Assembly: GCF_002575655.3 (NCBI RefSeq)
Contig: NC_053035.3
Location: 500,184,601 to 500,248,600 of the forward strand
Source: Aegilops tauschii subsp. strangulata
Taxonomy: Eukaryota; Streptophyta; Magnoliopsida; Poales; Poaceae
Length of the DNA: 64,000 nucleotides
Direction of reading: 5' to 3'
Shown: positions 1 through 10,911 of the stretch, in pieces
How the letters are laid out: each line of letters opens with the position of its first letter
How positions within the stretch are numbered: position 1 is the first letter of the stretch
The notes under the pieces: generated by a model
Database searches by the model: none
What the model was told of the DNA's origin: nothing
The model's input: only the letters and a program-made list of their open reading frames with translations
Translations under genes and position numbers: made by a program

Positions 1-127
1 AACTAATATTTTACATGGGTTCACCAGAATAAGTTCTGTATATAGACCAAAGCTATTTTGTTTGGTTTTGTTGCCTCCTTAATATCTTCTGTTCTGGTAC
101 TACTAATGTAAAACCTCAACTTTTCAG

Positions 128-520
128 CGAGCTATGGAAAAAATGGTGGAACCGCCACCTTCTGAAGGTGGCGAGGCAACTATAACCGCAATGTCAGCTC
201 TTGCTGCAGTCGGTCAGTACCTGTCCACTAACAGTGCCAAAAGCACGTTCCTGCGTAATACTGGGTTAGTTGTTAAGGCAATATCGTCCAAACTGCCTCA
301 TGATCAAGATATGCAAGCTCAAAGCAATGTTGTATCTATGCTCCAGACACAAGTACATTCCCTAACAGAGACCCTTTGTGAAACAAGGAGAAACATTGCT
401 CAATGTCGTCAAGATATGCATGGTTTTGAAACTAGACTATCAGACATTTGCTATGTTGTTCAGGAGCCTAGGAGAAATGAAGGCAAGGGTTATGGTGCTC
501 CATCGGACAATACAGCATGA
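128..520 (+). CDS. Last exon of a probable CACTA accessory (TNPA-like) gene
   Basis: A splice acceptor (tttttcag type, AG at 126-127) precedes an open frame that enters in phase as R-A-M-E-K-M and stops at 518-520. The exon encodes about 130 residues with no recognised domain. The middle (from about QAQSNVVSMLQTQVHSLTET onward) has a heptad-like spacing of hydrophobic residues and looks coiled-coil, and the C-terminus is charged. The methionine at 134 is probably internal, since the frame is open back to the acceptor. CACTA elements carry a second gene (TNPA-type, DNA-binding/accessory) near one end, and this exon sits just inside the subterminal repeats, which is why I assign it so. It could instead be a host gene abutting the element. 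A 3' untranslated region of ~300 bp appears to follow. Confidence 0.5.
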   Translation, partial: RAMEKMVEPPPSEGGEATITAMSALAAVGQYLSTNSAKSTFLRNTGLVVKAISSKLPHDQDMQAQSNVVSMLQTQVHSLTETLCETRRNIAQCRQDMHGFETRLSDICYVVQEPRRNEGKGYGAPSDNTA

Positions 521-840
521 AAACGTAACAGTCAGGTCAAATGAACTGAGCTTCTGAACTTCTGGTGGTGCATTTATCTGCTAGACTGTTTAGTTTTATG
601 CCAACCTTCCTTTTGTTATATAGTTGTAATTTGTTTTGGTGCGATACAAAATTTATTCTTAACGTGCAGCCACCGGCTGAAGAAAATAGCAAGCCATTTT
701 TGTATAGTGTAGGGTGTTCCCTATATTTGCACTGGTGGCGATCTTTGATGCCGAGTGGATGTAATGTGTGCAATCGCCTTAATAGCCTAGCGTTAGTTTC
801 GGCCTTATTTATTTCCTAGTCTTCTTTTTCCCTGGTTTGC

Positions 841-1680
841 TAGTGGCCGGAACTACCATGGGCCATATACGGGCCGTAGGATCCATGGGTCTCCTACGGG
901 CCGTCGATAAATGGGCCTGTAATCGGTGGGCCTCGGGCCGTCGGATAAATGGGTCTACATGGGCCGTAATCAGGCGTAATTGGTATCGGCCCAGCACGGT
1001 AACAGGCCGTAGGACAGCAAAGGCTTAATTCTGTCACAGGCATAACGGGTCGTTAATGGACCAGAATATTGGACGGGCTGGAAACGGCGCAACGGGTTAA
1101 CAGGCCAGAAACGGGCCGACTCTTGCCATGGGCCGAATTTGGCCCATTAGGGTAACAGGCCAGTAACGGGCCGACTCTTGCCATGGGCCGAATTTGGCCT
1201 ATTAGGGGAACAGGCCAGTAACGGGCCGACTCTTGCCATGGGCCGAATTTGGCCCATTAGGGGAACAGGCCAGTAACGGGCCGGAAGTAATCGAGGGCCG
1301 AAAAGGAGCCCAAGAACGTATGGGCCGTCAATAGGCCGAAAGCTAACACGGGCTGGAAACGGCCCATGTAAATCACGGGCCGTTAACCGGTATAAATAAA
1401 ATTACTGTTCATTATGGGCTAGAGTCACCGTGGACCTGTAAAGGGCCGAAAGATATGAAGGCCTTATATGGGCCGAAAGACATTGTGGGTCATACATGGG
1501 CCGAAAGTGAAATGGGCTGGTGTTATATTCGACGGCCCACATGACGTTGTTGGGCCGATTTCCTTTAGGGCCTAACGGGCCATGAGTTAACGGGTCGTAA
1601 AATGGGCTATTTGCGAAGAGACCGTTAACAGGCTTTTCATGGGCCAGCCCGTTAACTTTTGACCAAGTCAAACAGGCCGG
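841..1680. repeat. GGGCCG-type subterminal repeat block of the CACTA element
   Basis: Short motifs GGGCCG, GGCCGAAA, AACGGGCC and ATGGGCC recur every 15-40 bp. Between about 1110 and 1290 there is a near-perfect tandem of ~70 bp (acgggccgactcttgccatg appears three times). CACTA subterminal repeats bind the element's own accessory protein, so this block is probably cis-acting. Short open frames across it are composition artefacts. Confidence 0.8.
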
Positions 1681-2101
1681 CGTTGTCAGCTAAATGGGCC
1701 AGTGGTGGGCCGTGGCACGTGTCGACATATCATAGGCGCCTATCTGACCCACTGACGAGCTGACACGAATTTTACACGTGGAAATTTCCCATTGGTCGGG
1801 GCTGTTAACGGGTTATCGGATCCAAAACCCGACCCGATAGCTTAACGTCGTTTCGTTACGGTGGATGCCACGTGTCGGTCACCCTTGACGAAAGCACTTC
1901 TGTGACGCGCGATTTATCGTCATGGAAGTGGACACTTCCGTGATGATAATTTTGGTAATGTCATGGAACACTTCTACGACAGCACAGGTATGACTATCTT
2001 GATTCTGTCATAAAATCGTCATGGATGTACATGCATGACAAAAAACGCGACCTACTGTGACAAACACGTATCATCACGGAAGTGTATTTTTTTTTGTAGT
2101 G

Positions 2102-3358
2102 GCTTCAGTTGACGGTCTCATGCGCTTGGCCTGTTCACCAGCTGGACGTGTCCAATGCCTTCCTGCATGGTCACCTTGATGAGCAGGTGTTCTATCAGCA
2201 GCCTACTGGTTTCGTCGACGCTGCGCATCCGGACTATGTGCGCTTGCTCTCCCGTTCTCTCTATGGTTTGAAGCAGGCACCCCGGGCTTGGTACCAGCGG
2301 ATTGTGGCCTTCCTTCAGCAGCCGGGGTTTCGGTCTACTAGCTCCAACGCCTCCCTGTTTGTGTATCATCAGGGTGCCGCCACTGCGTACCTCCTCCTCT
2401 ACGTCGACGGCATCATCCTGACAGCTTCATCTCCCGCGCTGCTCCAGCAGGTCACCACTCGCCTCAGCGTGAAGTTTGCCCTCAAGGACTTGGGGACTCT
2501 GCACTACTTTCTCGGCATCGAGGTTGTCCGCCGTGCCACGGGCTTCTTTCTGCATCAGCAGAAGTACGCCCACGAGTTTCTGGAGCGAGTCTGCATGCTT
2601 AATTGCCGCCTTGCTTCCACGCCTATCGATGCGAAGGCCAAGGTGTCCGCCGTTGAGGGCCCTCCGGCGTCCGACGCTGCTTTCTATCGCTCAATCGTCG
2701 GTGCTCTTCAGTATCTCACGCTCACGCGGCCGAATCTACAGTACACAGTGCAGCAGGTGTGCCTTCATATGCACCCCCCCCCCCGTAACACTCATTGGGC
2801 TCTGATGAAACGTATTCTGCAGTATATACGTGGCACCACAGCTATGGGTCTCACCTTGACGGCTTCCTCCGACACCGCCCACGTCGCCTACTCGACGCCC
2901 ACTGGGCCGGTTGCCCCGACACTCGACGCTCCACCTCTGACTGCTTTGTCTACCTTGGGCCCTCGCTGATCTCGTGGTCGTCTAAACGACAGCCCATGGT
3001 TTCTCGCTCGAGTACTGGGCCGGAGTATCGGGCTGTGGCTAACGCTGTTGCGGAGTGCTCTTGGTTACGTCAGCTGCTTCAGGAGTTGCTGGTTGAGATT
3101 CCTAAGGCGATGACTGTCTACTGTGACAACGTCTCCGTGGTTTACCTCTCGGCCAACCCGGTCCATCATCGACGGACCAAGCATATTGAGCTCGACATTC
3201 ACTTTGTCCATGAGCAGGTTGCGCTTGGTTGCATTCGAGTACTGCATGTGCCCACCGATCAGCAGTTCGCCGATATCATGACGAAAGGACTACCTACCTC
3301 GACTTTTGAGGGTTTTCGGTCCAGTCTTTGCGTCTCTAGCGACGCTTCAACTGCGGCG
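2102..3358 (+). pseudogene. Copia reverse transcriptase / RNase H fragment, dead
   Basis: The 3' part of a Ty1/Copia pol gene. The reverse transcriptase shows WPVHQLDVSNAFLHG, SLYGLKQAPRAWYQ and KDLGTLHYFLGIE; RNase H follows with DAHWAGCPDTRRSTS, ISWSSKRQP, RTKHIELDIHFVHE and the C-terminal signature ADIMTKGLP. The reading frame changes near 2892, between the stretch ending in HVAYS and the one beginning DAHWAG, consistent with a one-base loss. The catalytic YVDD box reads YVDG, so the second aspartate is missing. The 5' part (gag, protease, integrase) is absent because the sequence starts at the CACTA end at 2101. Not a functional polymerase. Confidence 0.92.
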
Positions 3359-3564
3359 GGGGGGGGGGGGGGGGTGTTGAACATGTATTCTCTGTGTGTA
3401 CATATATAGGTCCGGGTTGTATATTTTGCACCTGTCACGTCTCTCTCCCTCTCTATAACTTGTATGTAGCTTGGAAGACAAGACATCTGGTGCACCCCTT
3501 TTATCTATATATGTACGATCAATGAAATTATCGATGCATGCAATCTCATTCTTCCTAACTTACA
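3356..3564 (+). mobile_element. Polypurine tract and 3' LTR of the Copia fragment
   Basis: A G-rich polypurine tract (GCGGC followed by a long G run, to 3374) is followed at 3375 by TGTTGAACATG, a typical LTR start. The LTR is short, about 170-190 bp, with a TATATATAG box near 3402. The end is uncertain: the last TG..CA-compatible positions are near 3542 and 3564. The run of G may be mis-sized in the assembly. Confidence 0.6.
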
Positions 3565-4029
3565 AGTATGAAACTAGAATGGGCCAAAAGGCAGGGACAT
3601 CGTATCTTGTGGTGGGACGGGAACAATATATTTTCTGAAGGAAGGAAACAGAGTAGTTGCTGAACCACGATCCTTGCTGCCCTTTTCTTGTGTGTTACTG
3701 AGGCTAATATGTTCCACACCCATTTTCCCTTCAATAAACAGAGGAACAAGAAAGAGGCAGAAATATAAATTCCTTCACCCATTGCCCCTCTTGTGTTTGT
3801 TTGTTTACCCCTTGGAAAAAAAATGCCAAACTGCAGTAAATGGGATAGTTTCATTCCCCACCTTCACCCGTGACACGTTTATCTTGTTATTGTTTCTTGA
3901 CAACAAATAGAGCATTTATGCGTATGTGTGTATATGACCTGTATATATCTTCCTTAAGAGATACTCCTATAAAAGATAAGAGGTAATCTACATCTACTGA
4001 AGCAAAATCTATGGGAGAAGGCAATCCGT
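3565..4029. other. Spacer without recognised features
   Basis: About 460 bp of AT-rich DNA between the Copia LTR and the start of the segmental duplication. I see no coding frame with protein character, no terminal inverted repeats and no RNA gene. Confidence 0.5.
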
Positions 4030-4470
4030 TAGAAGTTGCATCCACTGGGCAGTGCAATTCTCATGTGTCTGAAAAGCTGATCGTAACTGACATGAGCTTC
4101 CGCTTCCAGCAAACCCGCAAAGCAGCAAACATGAGCTTCGGCTATCACTGACGCGTGGCAGTGGCCGTGCCCGCTAGACATCGCAGAGAAACGAGCAGCA
4201 ATGAGAAGACAGAGTGCTCTGTCGCACTCGCACCAACATCAGCTAGCTCGAGCAGCAATGGGCAGGAATTTATATTCACATTAATTTTGTTTTCACCGCC
4301 GTAGCGTGTTCAGACACAAACTCGACTAACCGGACAAAATTTTGTTCCTACAAATTACAGAGTCTAACCGTAGCTTGCTCCATCTGTTTCCAGAATCGTT
4401 GGATATTCGAGCCATCTTGCATGGGAATTTGGATACTATTTTTTCCATCTCGCTACGGTCTATCGATCCA

Positions 4471-5549
4471 TCACTCGGGACTGGCGCTCAGATCGGGTGC
4501 GAAGCGTGGCTGCATCCTCCCGGCACTCTTCGCGCGCGCCACCGGCCGCCTCTTCGCTGCCAGCGCCGGCACGGTCTTTTAAGCGACGGTCTCGTTCACC
4601 TCCTGGGGTGGGGCGAAAACGAGCGGCGCCACCGAGCCGGCGCGCCTCCGTTGTCCAGCGCCGGCGCAGGATGCTGCGCTGTGGGCCTTATTAACAAGCG
4701 CTGCGGATGCCCTGACAGCGAGAGCGGCGATGTCCTCGCGCCGGAGGCCGTTCCGTCGAGCCTCAGCGGGGAGCGTGAAGTATATCTGCTGTTGGAACCG
4801 CAGTCCTCTCTCACTCTCGGCTAAAGGTAGAAGAAGACACAAGACACAAGAAATTCTGGGCCGGCGCACGAACGCCGCCACGGGCGCATGAACGCCCCAA
4901 TTCTTTTCTTCTTTACGGTGGCTACATGGCTACAACACCGGCTCACCTCGATCAATACATCAGGGGGCCTTTTATACCCGGCTGCACACACAACATCCGA
5001 CCACCACACCGGCCACTAACTCCACGCACGCACGCACTAGTCTAGCTAACAAACTCACTAAGCCAGCTACATGCACGGCGTCCATATCCATGATGCATGC
5101 ATGCACTAACCAACTAACCTGCTAACTACGGTGCATGCGCGTACACAGGAGACCCGGCCATGCGGGCTAGCTAACGAACCAACGCACCAGCCCTCCACTC
5201 TCGCCAACGGCCGCTGCCTTACGAGCCAGACCTGGAGCGCATACCCGCGCGCGCACGCCAGTCATTGCCTGGAGGCGTGGTTTACTCCCAACATCTGCCC
5301 CGGGCGTAGCTCCTCGGCCCCGCCCACGGGGGCCACGGGCCCCTCAAACCCCATCTCGTCGGCGTCGCATACGAACCAGCCGGCGTCCCCATCCACCAAG
5401 TCCTCGAGCGCCTGGCCCGCTGTGGCCGGGCGCGGGTACTCCCGCATCTCCCCCGTTGGAAGCAGTACCATAGCCGTCGAGGCAAGCTGCCCCTTTGCCC
5501 GCACCGCCGCCGCCGCGACCACGCTGCCGCTGGACATGCAGAGCCTCAT
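4471..5549 (-). pseudogene. DUF4228/PADRE family gene, copy 1, disrupted
   Basis: Reading the minus strand, the N-terminal part runs from 5549 (MRLCMSSGS, then LLPTGEMREYPRPATAGQAL, WFVCDADEMGFEGPVAPV, EELRPGQ) to about 5294, and the rest resumes at about 4789 (IYFTLPAEARRNGLRREDIA, then the proline/arginine-rich tail KRRPVARAKSAGRMQPRFAP) and stops at 4471. A 504 bp solo LTR sits between GQ and IY. A second lesion is a TAA stop where copies 2 and 3 have a tyrosine codon (after VNETVA). Glycine 2 of the MGLC start is arginine, removing the myristoylation acceptor. DUF4228 (PADRE) proteins are small plant proteins linked by expression to pathogen and abiotic stress. This copy is dead. Confidence 0.92.
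4790..5293 (-). mobile_element. Solo LTR inserted in DUF4228 copy 1
   Basis: The element starts TGTTGG and ends CCAACA, and is bounded by a perfect 5 bp target duplication tctgc at 4785-4789 and 5294-5298. Removing it and one duplicate restores the coding frame expected from copies 2 and 3 (GQIYF). On the minus strand it holds a TATA box (GTATAAAAGG, 4968-4977), giving its orientation. No internal retrotransposon sequence is present, so it is a solo LTR left by recombination. The family is not identified. Confidence 0.94.
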
Positions 5550-5675
5550 TGTGACTCTTGGCGTCTGATTTTAGGTTGGAGCTGCGTGTGTGGTGATCTT
5601 TGTGATGTTGTTGTGTGAGATAGAGATTTGGGTTGGGAGACGGCGATGGCGATGGAGTAGCCTTGGTCGGGCCAG

Positions 5676-5684
5676 TTATATCTA
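5676..5684 (-). promoter_or_regulatory. TATA box of DUF4228 copy 1
   Basis: Minus-strand AGATATAAC lies about 130 bp upstream of the old start codon, at the position matching the TATATATA boxes of copies 2 and 3. It is weaker than both. Confidence 0.45.
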
Positions 5685-6497
5685 GGAGGAGAATATGACA
5701 CAGTGGCGTTTGGCAGGGCCAGGGCAGCGTATATGTATGCGTGGACTCGATCGGATATTTGCTTCCTTTTCCCCAAACCGTTTGGGAGTGGAAGCTGCGT
5801 GTACGTGGTGGAGTATTGTATTTCGGTTTTGGTATGGTGCGAATCCATCTATCCACCATTCTTTGATCTTTGGTAACCATATACGTACATATATACGTTA
5901 TGGTGTAGTTTGCCGATTGTGGATTTGACCGCTCCATTTTTTTTATCTTTTTTTCACCCACATAGATTATGTGTTCTTACTCAAAATTCAGTGGGAAAAA
6001 AACAATAAAACTAGTGCAAACATGTGGAAGACTGATTTTCTATTATGCATGTTATTCCGTTCATGCATGCATCACGGCATTACTTTGAGGTTTGTGCTAC
6101 ATTTTTTTTATTTTTTGGCAAATTTTAGCGTGTTTCAAAGTACTAGATAATGTTTTCATTGGGTTATTTCTTGTTTCAATCCGCATTGTCATGTTTCATG
6201 TGTACCAGCAAGTCCACGCTAAAACAAATGCACCCATACTTATTGGTGCACAGAGAATCGTTATGATACACTATGAAAAAAACAAAACCCAATGAAAAAT
6301 CATGTAACACTAGAAAACAAAACAAGCTTTGCCACAAACCAAAAACATGCACAAATCTTAAAGTACCTACAGAAGATGGATACACACATGAGTGAATAGA
6401 ATTTCTGTTGAGTAAATTAGCAATTTCTTGATTAATTTAATCCAAAGCATCATGAGCATCACATAAGCGACGGGGCAAAAGTGCAGTCTTATCTTAC

Positions 6498-8224
6498 TTC
6501 TATGAGTGCTAGTGGCATGGATGTGCGCATACCTGGTGTACGTCCCTACCACGTCCTAAACAACAGAGCAAAAGTGTAGTCTTATCTGCTACAACGGTAT
6601 AGTGTGGATGTCCGTAGTGTCTGTCCCCACCGTATCCAAAACAAAAAGAGCAAAGTGTGCGCTTTGTTTCCGCGGCTATGAAAGGATCTGCCACGACATC
6701 CTTTATAGTATCATGGTTGTGGCTGACCTGATTGCTCTTTACACATTTCTTGATTTCATGTAATCCCTGCAGGGAGTTTATTATTGTACTTGAGTGCTTA
6801 AGATGACAGTGCATGCGCTAAAGAAGCTAGTGGTCAATAGTTAATCAGTAGTACTGTAGTAGTAGCAGTAGTGCTCTTTGTTTTGTTTATGTGCTCTTTC
6901 ATGGTATATCTTGTACGTGGATCTGAATCCAAGTGCGCATTGAGGTATCGTAGATTGATGTGATTAACCACATCACTCCCAGGGGCTGCTTTAAAAGTTT
7001 TCGGAGGATGTTCACATGTTTTGAACATGATCCAGAACAGAGAGAATTCTTTAGGTTATCCACCCCGTAAATTTGCGCCAAGCAATTATACCTCAGTTGC
7101 ACACTGCTGCAGCAGCAACTGAGTTGTTGAATGGATAGATAGCGGCAGGCAAGAGAGTGCGCTCACCAAGATAACCGATGACGAAGGGATGGGTAAGCCC
7201 GGGATAACATATATGGTAGTGAAAGTTCACGTCTAGTGTGTGTATGTGTATTATGTTATAGAATGCGTCCCTACTGCCATTTAAAAAAGGGTGAAACCAT
7301 AATTGCATATTTATTAGCAATGTCTAATTGAATTGAAATTGGTACCTTGGAACGAACTACTTAAGTGGTTGAATAACGTTCATCTCATGGAGGTCGGGAC
7401 AAGTTCTGTGGGAACCTTCTCATAACGGAACACTCCAGATTAGGCCTTAACCAGGAGTTGTGTAAATTAAATGTTCCTCTAAAAACTCACAATATTTTGT
7501 TGGTTTTTAAGCAAGGGCTTCCTTGTCATAAAAATAAATAATCTACGACGTAGGTTTGTGGTGCGATTGAGAAAAAAAATGACATCAAATTTTTCTTTAG
7601 AAGTATTGATGCTTAGCATTATTTTCAATAATGTCTTAGTTTTTTTGGCCGGACAATAATGTCTTGAGTTGTATGTACCGGACGTCAGATCACTGGACCA
7701 AAGTCCATGAAACCCTCTGTCCTAGTGAACACTCATGGATCACAGTTGTGAGCGCTAGTGGCGCGAGTGGTGCTGGTACGTGGTGTGTGACCTTACCATG
7801 TCATAAACAATGGAGCAAAACCGCGATCTTATCTACTACTGCAATAGAAGAGAGTGGGTTTACATGGTGCGCGTCCCCACTGTATCCGAAGGGAAAAGAC
7901 CAAATGCTTTATTTCCCTGGCTACGAAATGATCTGCCACGGCATCGTGGCTGATGCTGATGTGGATTGCTTTTCTTACATATTTCCTGAGTGCTTAAGAT
8001 GACAAGTAGTCAAGTGGGTGGTAATAAATCACACGGTGATTGATAGTAGTTAGTAGCAGTAGTTCCCTGTTTTGTTTATTTGCAGATTCGTGGTATCTTG
8101 TAGCCACGGTTGATTATAAGTTGATTGGCCGAGAGATTGGGAGCATACTAACGAGTTTTCTAAACATTACAGAACAGAGTGAGTTGTTTAGTGTATCCAC
8201 CATGTAAAGTTACGTCAAGCAGTT
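6498..8224. repeat. Diverged ~525 bp repeat, block A (two units)
   Basis: Two diverged units, about 6498-7090 and 7660-8224, share ordered landmarks: gagtgctagtggc / gagcgctagtggc, (c)ataaacaa..gagcaaaa, cttatct(g/a)cta, tccccac(c/t)gtatcc, atctgccacg(a/g)catc, gcttaagatgac, and finally gt(a)aagtt(a)cg(t/c)caagca. Block B at 16.6-19.3 kb carries the same series with more units. Open frames through the units (for example 7664-8002) are not conserved between units, so I do not call a gene. Family unknown to me. Confidence 0.75.
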
Positions 8225-8638
8225 AGGGCATCTCCAACACTGACCCGTAAATGGACATCATAAATATCTGTTTTTATGTCCGGGCGTGATCCACATGCAT
8301 GATGCGGGAGCCGGTGATTCAATGCTATTCCCATATTAATCCAGTTGGAAGATAGAAAAGAGAGGACGACCACGTGGTTACTTTTGGTTGGTCAAGTGGA
8401 TGTTTGGACTCTAGCAAAGCTTCCCCAAGTTTGTTGTTAGGATACCAGAATCCGTACATCCCGACTGCTAAGCGGACATCTAAGGGTCCCTGTTGGATGC
8501 CAAAAGTGGTCCGAACACTGCAGTCCGGACGTATAGAGGAGTTTTGTGGGTCCACTTTAAAGATGCACTTAGACATCAGACTCTGAAGTGCACCAAACTA
8601 AATAGTATGTTGGTCTCGAGTGTGGCCGTTTGGCTCCC

Positions 8639-9003
8639 GGGCTCATCTGCACCCATGGTGAATATTAAATTCAAAACAAATACTAGATTGTTTTAAAAAA
8701 AACAATTTTTTTGCATGGAAGATGCTTAGGTGCGTTAGGTCTGCTTCAATTTCAGCTCATTTGGCCATCTGAGTAGCTCTTGGCAAAAAGGATAAATTTG
8801 GGGTATGTGAAATAGTTTACTATTCATGTACTGTTCTGGCCCAATTTGTTTTCTTTTGCTGAGAGGTACTAATATGTCCAAATGAGCTGAAATTTAGAGA
8901 ACGTCACACACCAAATCATCTTCCATGTTAAACAAATTTATTTTTTTTAGATTTTTTTTAGTATTTCTTTTGAATTTTCTTTTAATCGGGTGCAGAAGAG
9001 CCC
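8639..9003. mobile_element. Fold-back MITE with long inverted arms
   Basis: The left end GGGCTCATCTGCACCC and the right end GGGTGCAGAAGAGCCC are inverted copies, and the complementarity continues inward for about 170 bp per arm, with matched landmarks such as aattcaaaa.aaatacta, catggaagatg and atttcagctcatttgg. The central loop is ~40 bp. Long arms suggest a Mutator-type or unclassified fold-back MITE. No clear target duplication is seen. It is within unit 1 of the duplication and has no equivalent in unit 2. Confidence 0.75.
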
Positions 9004-10220
9004 TGAATTAGAGATGGATATTCGGTTGGTATACGCGTACTTTCCAATAGCGATTTATAAAATAGTTACTTGGGTACTGGCTAATATCTTCCTTATTGTC
9101 ATAAATATAAACACTAGCAAATATCTTGCTCTAATCATAATGTTATCTTTTGAATGATTCAGAGCAGGGTTAATATATTCTCCTGCAGTATATCTGCCCT
9201 TTTATAGTTTGACATAATTGTTTTTTAAGCCCTTCAGAAGAAGAGAACAAATATTAGTTCCTTAACGATTCGTAAGAGTTGCTTGACTTTTCCTTCCAGT
9301 AAAGATGCACCAAGCAAGCAGTGCTCTTCTAGTCTATCACTCACATTGGCCAACATATATGATATTCATTTATTTTATTTTATTTGCGATTGGTGTCATC
9401 AGTGAATGGAGGTGGTGGATATGGTTTTGCCTATATGTATGTAAGCAGATTGTGCATTACCCATGCATCACGTCGGTGAGATATATTTTTTTTTTGATAG
9501 TGTCATGTATAGTCAGCTATATCTTGTTGTTATTTCGGTGTACTTTGGTAATCCTCCATACCTGCGCTGATAGGCACGAGGAAAGAAGATGCAAATATCT
9601 TATTTCAGCACACTTTATATAGTTATTTCATTTTTAGACAATTCACAAAGAGTTATTAGGGACATGGAGTTTCTTAGCCCGAGCTCATATGAGCTCGGCT
9701 GAACAGTAAAATTGAAAAAATAAATAAAAAATAATTCAAAAAATTCTGAATAGCTTTCGGTGATAGCCTGACTGCCTGAGACTGAACAGATTTGAAGTTG
9801 CATCCACTGGGCAGTACAATTCTCATGTGGCTGGAAAGATGATCGTAACTGACATGAGCTACCGGCAAAGTAAGCAGTGTGCGCCGGGAACGAGCGAACG
9901 GAGCAGCAATGAGAAGAAAGAGTGCTCTGTCGCACCAACATCAGCTCGCTCTGTGATTCCATCTAATTGCAGGTTTTGAACATGTCAGAGATAGAGACGC
10001 CGTCGTAGCGTGTTTAATTTTGTTTTCTCCGTCGTAGAAACTAGAGGAGATGCTTTGGCAAAATCAGGAATTTATATTCACATTAATTTTGTTTTCTCCG
10101 TCGTAGCGTGTTCAGACACAAACTCGACTAACAAGCCAAAATTTCGTTCCTACAAATTACAGAGTCTAATCCACCTCCCCATCTGCCTATACCTTGCACG
10201 GGAGACGCCATTGTGTTGGT

Positions 10221-10778
10221 TCACTCGCACTCAGGGATGGCGGTCAGATCGGGTGCGAAGCGCGGCTGCATCCTCCCAGCACTCTTCGCACGCGCCACCG
10301 GCCGCCTCTTTGCTGCCAGCGCCGGCACGTTCTTGTAAGCGATGGTCTCGACTACCTCCTGGGGTGGGGCGAAAATGAGCGGCGCCACCGAGCCGGCTCG
10401 CCTCCGTCGTCCGCCGCCGGCGTTGGCCTTATTAACGAGCGCCACGGACGCCCTGACAGCGAGAGCGGCGAGGTCCTCGCGCTGGAGGCCGTTCCGTCGA
10501 GCCTCAGCGGGGAGCACGAAATATATCTGCCCCGGGCGTAGCTCCTCTGCCACAGCCACCGCGGCCACGGGGCCCTCGAACCCCATCTCGTCGGCGTCGC
10601 ACAGGAACCAGCTGGCGTCCCCAGCCACTGAGTCCTCGAGCGCCTGGCCCGCTGTGGCCGGGCGCGGGTACTCCCGCAGCTCCCCCGTTGGAAGCAGTAC
10701 CATAGCCGTCGAGGCAGGCTGCCCCTTTGCCCGCGCCGCCGCCGCCACCGCGCTGCCGCTAGACATGCAGAGCCCCAT
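10221..10778 (-). CDS. DUF4228/PADRE domain protein, copy 2 (intact)
   Basis: A single-exon gene of 185 codons. I start at the MGLCMSSGS methionine (10776-10778) because the same start is present in copy 3 and, as MRLC, in copy 1; a frame extension upstream uses a GTG. The N-terminus fits the N-myristoylation pattern MGxxxS with a cysteine at position 4 that could be palmitoylated, suggesting membrane association (inference). The DUF4228/PADRE core follows: LLPTGELREYPRPATAGQAL, WFLCDADEMGFEGP, EELRPGQIYFVLPAEARR, LQREDLAALAVRASVALV, and then a basic, disordered-looking tail ending in RFAPDLTAIPECE. Family members are transcriptionally responsive to pathogens and abiotic stress; biochemical function is unknown. 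It is the only uninterrupted member of the tandem pair and has a TATA box 120 bp upstream. Confidence 0.9.
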   Translation of the reverse strand: MGLCMSSGSAVAAAARAKGQPASTAMVLLPTGELREYPRPATAGQALEDSVAGDASWFLCDADEMGFEGPVAAVAVAEELRPGQIYFVLPAEARRNGLQREDLAALAVRASVALVNKANAGGGRRRRAGSVAPLIFAPPQEVVETIAYKNVPALAAKRRPVARAKSAGRMQPRFAPDLTAIPECE

Positions 10779-10900
10779 CGTCACTCTCGGCGTCTGATTT
10801 TAGGTTGGAGCTGCGTCTGTGGTGATCTTTGTGATGTTGTTGTGTGAGTTTTGGGTTGGGAGATGGCGATGGCGATGGAGGAGGAGGCTTGGTCGGGCCA

Positions 10901-10911
10901 CTTATATATAG
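10901..10911 (-). promoter_or_regulatory. TATA box of DUF4228 copy 2
   Basis: Minus-strand CTATATATAAG, about 125 bp upstream of the start codon. The flanking sequence (GGCCC on the downstream side) is shared with copies 1 and 3. Confidence 0.6.

Larger units (their letters stand above)
1..2101 (+). mobile_element. CACTA (DTC) DNA transposon, 3' part
   Basis: The right end reads, on the minus strand, CACTACAAAAAAAAATACAC, a typical CACTA terminus, and ends at 2101, directly against Copia coding sequence. Inward lie about 400 bp of unique AT/GC-mixed DNA, then a dense block of short GGGCCG-type subterminal repeats, then the 3' untranslated region and last exon of a gene. This order (gene, subterminal repeat block, terminus) is what CACTA elements show. 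The left end lies outside the window, so the 3 bp target duplication cannot be tested. That the exon belongs to the element is inference from position. Confidence 0.7.
4030..9640. repeat. Segmental duplication, unit 1
   Basis: This stretch matches 9780-11640 and then 16636-19640 in the same order and orientation. Shared landmarks: the downstream flank (agttgcatccactgggcagt at 4034 and 9797), the DUF4228 gene, its promoter side (tttcggttttggtatggtgc), the stretch around ttattccgttcatgcatgca, the ~525 bp repeats, and the tail gttacttgggtactggctaa at 9065 and 19330. It is therefore a tandem duplication of roughly 5.6 kb whose second unit is split by about 5 kb of other DNA. Confidence 0.85.

Noticed and set aside
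837..1671. Short open frames on both strands in the GGGCCG block
   Set aside because: Periodic subterminal repeats give open frames; no protein character.
5131..5568. Plus-strand frame across the solo LTR and DUF4228 copy 1
   Set aside because: Antisense of the pseudogene joined to LTR sequence.
7664..8002. 112-codon frame in the ~525 bp repeat
   Set aside because: Homologous units have stops and shifts in the equivalent frame.
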